A stretch of 64,000 nucleotides of DNA, from NCBI GenBank assembly GCA_036262075.1, contig DATAJO010000016.1, forward strand, positions 1 to 64,000, given 5' to 3'. Shown piece after piece: positions 59,036 through 64,000 of the stretch. The stretch comes from JACDBZ01 sp036262075 (GTDB taxonomy: Bacteria; Chloroflexota; Limnocylindria; QHBO01). The notes below the pieces were generated by a model. It was not told the DNA's origin. It made no database searches and worked only from the letters and a program-made list of their open reading frames with translations. The translations under genes and the position numbers were made by a program. How positions within the stretch are numbered: position 1 is the first letter of the stretch; each line of letters starts with the position of its first letter.

Positions 59036-60408
59036 CCCGACGCCCGCCGAGCTCGTGGGAGTACGAAGAGCGCCGCAACGCGCGCATCCGCGAGCTGCGT
59101 GAGCAGCGCGAAGCGCCGATGCGACGCCGTCGGCGCGTCGAGCCGATCCTGCTCATCACCTGGATCGCGGGCACGATCGCGCTCCTCATCGTGGCGATCG
59201 TCCTCGGCTTCAACTTCATCTTCGCGCCGCGGGTCATGGCCTGGGTCGAGGAGAACCCCGGCGCCATCGAGCACGGGATCGTCCAGGACTTCGTCACCTG
59301 GTACAACCCCGAGATCCTGGCCGACGAGCCCGCATCGGATCAGCAGACGCGGATCACGTTCGAGGTGCCCACCGGCGCGACCGACACGTCGATCGGGCGC
59401 GCGCTGTACGAGGCGGGCCTGATCCGCAACGAGGTCGCCTTCCAGTGGGCCGTCATCCAGGCCGGGCGCGAGGGGACGCTGGCGGCGGGAACGTTCGACC
59501 TGTTCCCGACGATGCGGCCGTCCGAGATCGTCGCCACGCTCCAGGGCCAGCCGATGGGCGAGACGACGCGCGTGACGATCCGCGAGGGCCTGCGCATCGA
59601 GGAGATCGTCGCCACCTTCGCGGCCAGCGAGATGACGATGAACATGGAGGAGTTCGCCAGCCTGCTCCAGGAGCCGCCGGCCGACCTGCTCAACCAGTTC
59701 GGATTCCTGGCCGATCTCGAGGAGGGCCGCTCGCTCGAGGGCTACATCCCGCCGGAGACCCTCGAGTTCGAGGTCAACTCGACGCCGCGCCAGGTCGTCG
59801 AGCGGCTGCTCACGCTGTTCGACGAGCAGCTGACCGACGAGATGATCGCCAACATCGAGGCCAAGGGCCTCACCCTCGACCAGGCGGTGATCCTCGCCAG
59901 CATCGTCGAGCGCGAGGCGGTCATCGACGAGGAGCGGCCGCAAATTGCCGCGGTGTACATCAAGCGCTTCCTCGAGCGCGACAACCCGCAGACGGTCGGC
60001 CTCCTGAACGCCGACCCGACCCTCCAGTACGGGCTCATGACCGGCGAGGCGCGCCCGGTCGGCCATCCGTTCATCGACGAGGAGGTTGGCAACACGACCC
60101 CGGTCGACCAGTGGGGCTCGGTCAACTGGTGGCCCCAGCTCATGGTGCCGGGTGGCGAGGTGGCGCTCGACGAGGCGCTCCTCGGCTTCCAGACCTACAC
60201 GCGCCCTGGCCTGCCGCCCATGCCGATCGCGGCGCCCCGCATCGGCTCGATCGCGGCCGTTGCGAACGCGCCACTGGATCAGGGCCTCCTGTTCTTCGTG
60301 GCCGGCTGCCCGAACGGCACCCGCAATGGATCCCACTACTTCGCAGCGACGCTCGAAGAACACAACGCGAACATCGCGCGCGCCAACCAGGAGTGCGCCG
60401 GCCAGTGA
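59032..60408 (+). CDS. mltG: Endolytic murein transglycosylase MltG
   Basis: 458 residues. A basic cytoplasmic stretch, one membrane helix (about 38-62), a LysM-like region (ITFEVPTGATDTSIGRALYEAGLI), then the YceG domain: REGLRIEEIVATFAA, SLEGYIPPETLEFE (LEGYLFPDTY in most members), catalytic Glu in ILASIVEREAV, LNADPTLQYGL and the C-terminal GSHYFAATLEEHNANI. It cleaves nascent glycan strands and so sets their length. Overlaps ruvX and the peptidase gene by 4 nt. Confidence 0.93.
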   Translation: MTRRPPSSWEYEERRNARIRELREQREAPMRRRRRVEPILLITWIAGTIALLIVAIVLGFNFIFAPRVMAWVEENPGAIEHGIVQDFVTWYNPEILADEPASDQQTRITFEVPTGATDTSIGRALYEAGLIRNEVAFQWAVIQAGREGTLAAGTFDLFPTMRPSEIVATLQGQPMGETTRVTIREGLRIEEIVATFAASEMTMNMEEFASLLQEPPADLLNQFGFLADLEEGRSLEGYIPPETLEFEVNSTPRQVVERLLTLFDEQLTDEMIANIEAKGLTLDQAVILASIVEREAVIDEERPQIAAVYIKRFLERDNPQTVGLLNADPTLQYGLMTGEARPVGHPFIDEEVGNTTPVDQWGSVNWWPQLMVPGGEVALDEALLGFQTYTRPGLPPMPIAAPRIGSIAAVANAPLDQGLLFFVAGCPNGTRNGSHYFAATLEEHNANIARANQECAGQ

Positions 60409-61514
60409 CCGGGGGAGCCTCGGCGGATCGGCTGGCGGCGCTGCGCGCCGTCCTCGACGAGCGGTCGCTCGACGCGATCCTCCTGTCGCGCACGGCGAAC
60501 AAGCGCTACTACGCCGGCTTCCGGCTCTCGGACGCCGAGGGCCCGACCTCGGGCTACGCCGGCACGCTGCTCGTGACCCGCGACCGGACGCTCATCCTCG
60601 CCGACTCGCGCTACACCGAGCAGGCGTCGATCGAGTCGCCCGACTGGGAGCTCGTGGCCACGACCCGCGCGCTCCACGACGAGCTGCCGCCGATCCTGCT
60701 CGAGCTCGGGATCGAGTCGCTCGGCATGGAGGCGGAGGTCGTCAGCCACGCCGACTGGGCGGCGCTCGCCGCGGCCGCGCCCGGCGTCGAGCTGCACGCC
60801 ATCGACGATGAGCTCGTCCCGCTGCGCATCATCAAGTCGCCCGACGAGGTCGACGCCATCGCCCGGGCCTGCGCCCTGACCGATGCCTGCTTCGCCCACC
60901 TCGTCGACTGGATCCGGCCCGGCATGACCGAGCGCGAGGTGGCCTGGGAGCTCGAGGGCTTCTTCCGGGCCAACGGCGCCGAGGGGCTCGCGTTCGACAC
61001 GATCGTCCTCGCCGGTCCGCGCGCGGCGATGCCCCACGGCCGGCCCTCGGACGCAACCGTCGACCCGGGGAACGTCCTGCTCATCGACTTCGGCTGCATC
61101 GTCGACGGCTATCGCTCCGACATGACCCGCACGCTGTTCGTTGGTAACGTGCCGGACGAGATCCGGCGCTGGCACGACGCCGTGCGCGAGGCGCAGGCAC
61201 TCGCCATCGAGGCCCTGCGGCCCGGCGTGAACGGCCAGGACGTCGACGCGGTGGCCCGCGAGCGGATCGCCCGCGAGGGCGTCGAGCCGTACGGCCATGG
61301 GCTCGGCCACGGCATCGGCCTCCAGACCCACGAGCCACCGAGCCTGCGCAGGAGCGCGCAGTACCGGCTCGAGGCCGGCATGGTGTTCAGCGTCGAGCCC
61401 GGGATCTATCTCCCCGGCGTGACCGGCATCCGGATCGAGGACATCGTCGCGCTCGAGGAGTCAGGCCCGCGGCTGCTCACGGCCTCGCCTCGGGAGCCGG
61501 TGGTCATCGGCTGA
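60405..61514 (+). CDS. M24B aminopeptidase, Xaa-Pro type
   Basis: 369 residues. N-terminal creatinase-like domain (to about 130) and pita-bread catalytic domain. Metal ligands: Asp in LIDFGCIVDGYRSDMTRT (two Asp), His in YGHGLGHGIGLQTHEPP, Glu in VFSVEPGIYL and Glu in GIRIEDIV. It removes N-terminal residues before Pro. GTG start overlapping mltG. It is usually next to efp, as here, though a 678-bp repeat block now separates them. Confidence 0.92.
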   Translation: MTGGASADRLAALRAVLDERSLDAILLSRTANKRYYAGFRLSDAEGPTSGYAGTLLVTRDRTLILADSRYTEQASIESPDWELVATTRALHDELPPILLELGIESLGMEAEVVSHADWAALAAAAPGVELHAIDDELVPLRIIKSPDEVDAIARACALTDACFAHLVDWIRPGMTEREVAWELEGFFRANGAEGLAFDTIVLAGPRAAMPHGRPSDATVDPGNVLLIDFGCIVDGYRSDMTRTLFVGNVPDEIRRWHDAVREAQALAIEALRPGVNGQDVDAVARERIAREGVEPYGHGLGHGIGLQTHEPPSLRRSAQYRLEAGMVFSVEPGIYLPGVTGIRIEDIVALEESGPRLLTASPREPVVIG

Positions 61515-61533
61515 TCCAGACCCCTCGCGCACG

Positions 61534-61580
61534 CCCCTGCGCCCCTGCGCCCCTGCGCCCTGCGCCCCTGCGCCCCTGCG
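61534..61580. repeat. 8-bp C-rich tandem tract (CCCCTGCG)
   Basis: Five to six units of CCCCTGCG with one shortened copy, just after the M24 peptidase gene. It then runs into a CGATATTTCG palindrome that mirrors those in the tandem block downstream. Confidence 0.8.
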
Positions 61581-61620
61581 ATATTTCGGGCGTTTGGCGC
61601 CCGAACCCGGCCATGGGGCT

Positions 61621-62097
61621 ACGCATCGGCGAAATATCGGTACGGGTGTGGCCTGAAGGGTCCAAGAGGGGACGTCTGGGTCATGGACCGACCGATAAAT
61701 CGCACAGGCGTCGCCTGAACACCCCCACCAGGCCACATTCCCGCGAAATATCGACGGTGGACGCCGCGCACCACCCTCGGGCCACGCATCGGCGAAATAT
61801 CGGTACGCGTGTGGCCTGAAGGGTCCAAGAGGGGCCGTCTGGGCCATGGACCGACCGATAAATCGCACATGCGTGGCCTGAACACCCCCACCAGGCCACA
61901 ATCCCGCGAAATATCGACGGTGGACGCCGCGCGCACCACCCTCGGGCTACGCACCGGCGAAATATCGGTGCGGGTGTGGCCTGAACGGTCCAGAAGGGGC
62001 CGCCTGGGCCATGGACCGGCCGATAAATCGCACAGGCATAGCCTGAACACCCCCACCAGGCCACATTCCCGCGAAATATCGACGGTGGACGCCGCGC
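61621..62097. repeat. About 164-bp tandem repeat, three units
   Basis: Units start at 61621, 61784 and 61949 (periods 163 and 165); the third lacks its last 15 bp or so. They are about 95% identical by eye. Each unit has CGAAATATCG near both ends, an inverted pair TGTGGCCTG / CAGGCCACA, and an inner GGTCCA/TGGACC pair, so each can fold as a compound hairpin. It also contains an AT-rich core (CGATAAATCGCAC) unusual for this GC content. Frames through it look repeat-derived and I call no gene. Confidence 0.88.
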
Positions 62098-62192
62098 GGG
62101 AGGAGAACCGCACCGCCATCGTGCGGGATGAGCGCGGGCGGTCCAGCGTATCCTGTTGCGCGGACTCATCGGTCAGTAAGCAGGAGCGGCAT

Positions 62193-62753
62193 TTGATCAG
62201 CACGGGCGACGTCAAGAAGGGCGTCATCATCGAGCTCGACGGACAGCTGATGAAGGTCCTCGACTGGAGCCACATCAAGATGGCCCGGGGATCGGCGCAG
62301 GTCCGCATGAAGATGCAGAACGTGCGCAAGGGCGACATCGTCGAGCGCACATTCCAGGCGGGGACTCGCTGGCCGCGGGCACGCGTCGAGACGCGCGAGG
62401 CGCAGTACCTGTACAGCGACGGCGACGCGTACCACTTCATGGACACCCAGACGTACGACCAGTTCGCCATCCCGGCGGCCACGCTCGGCGACGATGCGCT
62501 GTACCTCAAGGAGAACACCGAGGTCATGTACAGCTCGTACGAGGGCGAGATCCTCGGCGTCGAGCTGCCGGTGACGGTCGACCTGGCGGTGACCCAGACC
62601 GAGCCCGGCTTCGCTGGCGACACGGCAACCGGCGCGAAGAAGCCGGCCGCGCTCGAGACGGGGCTCGTCGTCCAGGTGCCGCTGTTCGTGAACGAGGGAG
62701 ACGTCCTGCGCATCGACACGCGGACCGGCGAGTACGTCACCCGGGTCCAGTAG
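62193..62753 (+). CDS. efp: Translation elongation factor P
   Basis: 186 residues, three beta-barrel domains. EF-P relieves ribosome stalls at polyproline. Start: TTG at 62193 with AGGAG 7 nt upstream; the product begins ISTGDVKKGVIIELDGQLMKVLDWSHIKMARGSAQVRMKMQN. The loop residue that is Lys34 in E. coli (KPGKG) aligns with Arg here (KMARG). The C-terminal barrel is complete (GAKKPAALETGLVVQVPLFVNEGDVLRIDTRTGEYVTR). Start lies 96 nt after the tandem repeat block, with a weak -10 TATCCT at 62149. xseA follows after 14 nt. Confidence 0.95.
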   Translation: MISTGDVKKGVIIELDGQLMKVLDWSHIKMARGSAQVRMKMQNVRKGDIVERTFQAGTRWPRARVETREAQYLYSDGDAYHFMDTQTYDQFAIPAATLGDDALYLKENTEVMYSSYEGEILGVELPVTVDLAVTQTEPGFAGDTATGAKKPAALETGLVVQVPLFVNEGDVLRIDTRTGEYVTRVQ

Positions 62754-62767
62754 TCGGCCCCGAGCCG

Positions 62768-64000
62768 ATGACCGCGGAGCAGCGCAGCCTCTGGGATCGC
62801 CCCGAGCCGGAGCCGGATCCTGAGCCGATGCGCCAGGCGGCGCCCACCGCCGCGCGTCCCAGCCCGCGCATCCTGCGCGTCACCGACCTCAACCGCCGCG
62901 TTCGCTCCCTCCTCGACGCCGATGCGGTCCTCGCCGACGTCTGGGTCGAGGGCGAGATCAGCCAGCCGAGCTTCCCGCCGAGCGGGCACTGCTTCTTCAC
63001 GCTCAAGGACGCGAGCTCGCAGATCAAGGCGGCGCTGTTCCGCGAGGAGCTCGCCCGCTGCGCCGTCCCGCCGCGGCACGGCATGCAGGTCATCGTCCAC
63101 GGACGCGTGCGCGCCTACGAGCCGCAGGGCGTCTACCAGCTGTACGTCGACTCGATCACGCCCGCCGGCGCCGGCGACCTCCACGCGAAATACGAGGAGC
63201 TGCGCCAGAAGCTCGCCGCGGCCGGCCTGTTCGACGACGACCGCAAGCGCCCGGTCTCGCGTTGGCCGCGCCGCCTGGGCGTCGTCACCTCGCCGGTCGG
63301 CGCCGTGTGGCGCGACATCGGCAACGTCCTCCGTCGCCGGTACCCGCTCGTCCACGTCCTCCTGAGCCCGACGAGCGTGCAGGGGGCCGCATCGGCGCCG
63401 GCGATCGTCGTGGCGCTGAAGCGGATGTACGCCCAGAAGGACATCGACACGATCATTTTGGCCCGCGGCGGGGGATCGCTCGAGGACCTGTGGGGCTTCA
63501 ACGACGAGCGCGTCGTGCGCACGGTGGCCGAGAGCCCGGTGCCGATCATCGTCGGCGTCGGCCATGAGTCCGATGTCACGCTGTGCGACTTCGCCGCCGA
63601 TCTCCGGGCGCCCACCCCGAGCGCGGCGGCCGAGCTCGCCACGCCGGACGGCACGCAGCTGCCGACGATCCTCGGCCGCTTCCGGGAGCGCGCCACGACG
63701 GCGCTGCTCGGCGCGGCGGTCGAGAAGCGCCGCTTCCTCGACGCGGAGGCACGGGCGCTGTCGCGCCTGGCGCCGGACATCGGCGCCGCCCGCCAGTCCG
63801 TGGCCGACCTGCTCGACCGTGGGGGGCGCGTGCTCGACGATCGCCTCGAGCGACGACGGATGCAGCTCGCCTCGGTCGCCGATGCGATGCGCGCCCTCTC
63901 GCCGGCCGCAACGCTCGACCGCGGCTACGCGGTGGCCCGCACCGCCGACGGCCGCATCCTCCGTGACCCGGCCGACGTGGCTGCCGGCGATGCGCTGCAG
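62768..64000 (+). CDS. xseA: Exodeoxyribonuclease VII large subunit (3' end cut by window edge)
   Basis: 411 codons are present and the frame is open at the right edge. An N-terminal OB-fold (ILRVTDLNRRVRSLLDADAVLADVWVEGEISQPSFPPSGHCFFTLKDASSQIKAALF) precedes the catalytic domain: RLGVVTSPVGAVWRDIGNVLRRRYP, TIILARGGGSLEDLWGFNDERVVRTV, PIIVGVGHESDVTLCDFAADLRAPTPSAAAELATPD. A long helical stretch follows. The enzyme degrades single-stranded DNA with the small subunit XseB, expected just downstream. The ATG 14 nt after efp is the only fitting start. Confidence 0.95.
   Translation, partial: MTAEQRSLWDRPEPEPDPEPMRQAAPTAARPSPRILRVTDLNRRVRSLLDADAVLADVWVEGEISQPSFPPSGHCFFTLKDASSQIKAALFREELARCAVPPRHGMQVIVHGRVRAYEPQGVYQLYVDSITPAGAGDLHAKYEELRQKLAAAGLFDDDRKRPVSRWPRRLGVVTSPVGAVWRDIGNVLRRRYPLVHVLLSPTSVQGAASAPAIVVALKRMYAQKDIDTIILARGGGSLEDLWGFNDERVVRTVAESPVPIIVGVGHESDVTLCDFAADLRAPTPSAAAELATPDGTQLPTILGRFRERATTALLGAAVEKRRFLDAEARALSRLAPDIGAARQSVADLLDRGGRVLDDRLERRRMQLASVADAMRALSPAATLDRGYAVARTADGRILRDPADVAAGDALQ

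Noticed and set aside
61621..62097. Coding tandem repeats (open frames run through the 164-bp units)
   Set aside because: Frames on both strands stay open equally, no ribosome binding site fits, and the units have inverted-repeat structure rather than protein-like third-position bias.

Overview
This is a roughly 70% GC chromosome segment of a free-living bacterium. The style fits a high-GC Chloroflexota lineage (Limnocylindria/Ellin6529-like is my best guess, not proven). Grounds: TopA has a glycine/basic-repeat C-terminus instead of zinc fingers; an FtsA-like ATPase is paired with a baseplate-J-like membrane protein; FemAB-type proteins flank MurE; GTG/TTG starts are common; ATGA/GTGA overlaps are dense; many genes look leaderless. 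A high-GC actinobacterial relative is the main alternative. I see no phage, plasmid or CRISPR locus. Almost all of the window is ordinary coding sequence, and the surprises lie between genes.

Layout. 1-5.0 kb: truncated Hrq1/YprA-type helicase, DedA protein, divergent FtsB/DivIC-like protein, and ATP-dependent PEP carboxykinase. 5.1-8.2 kb: a divergent iron-sulfur/nitric-oxide-type stress locus (metal-binding HTH regulator, MIP18-family Fe-S factor and NnrS-like protein on minus; hemerythrin and DUF2249 protein on plus). 8.3-12.8 kb: cupin-cyclase, a CAU tRNA fused head-on to tilS, and ftsH. 12.8-15.4 kb: gene remnants, a DnaB-type ATPase with a J-domain partner, and a 600-bp repeat island. 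15.4-17.6 kb: HAD phosphatase, ThpR and LOG-like protein. 17.5-20.3 kb: three Tad-type pseudopilin genes, one carrying PASTA-like repeats. 20.5-24.3 kb: NUDIX, NfeD, slipin and alpha/beta hydrolase. 24.4-28.4 kb: CpaE/TadZ-like ATPase, ComM and DprA. 28.5-30.2 kb: secreted Big_5/CAP protein. 30.3-39.5 kb: topA, Xer recombinase, murJ, femAB, murE, femAB as one tightly overlapping operon with a candidate leader ORF. 39.5-52.9 kb: GT-C glycosyltransferase, lipoproteins, YbaK, rel, hisS, aspS, a solitary ectC, a 58-residue Cys protein, and cysteine desulfurase with mnmA. 53-64 kb: alaS, FtsA-like, baseplate-J-like, ruvX, mltG, M24 peptidase, a tandem-repeat block, efp and the start of xseA.

How it works together. 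Three themes recur: envelope construction (FtsB-like, MurJ, MurE, FemAB pair, MltG, FtsA-like/baseplate-J pair), tRNA charging and modification (TilS, HisS, AspS, AlaS, MnmA with its sulfur donor, EF-P), and DNA handling (TopA, Xer, ComM, DprA, RuvX, XseA). The main hunt results are: a leaderless -10 signature (TANNNT 6-11 nt before the start) at many genes; tilS with no usable start codon outside its upstream tRNA; several families of intergenic palindromic or tandem repeats; and strong over-representation of the octamer CCGATGCG.
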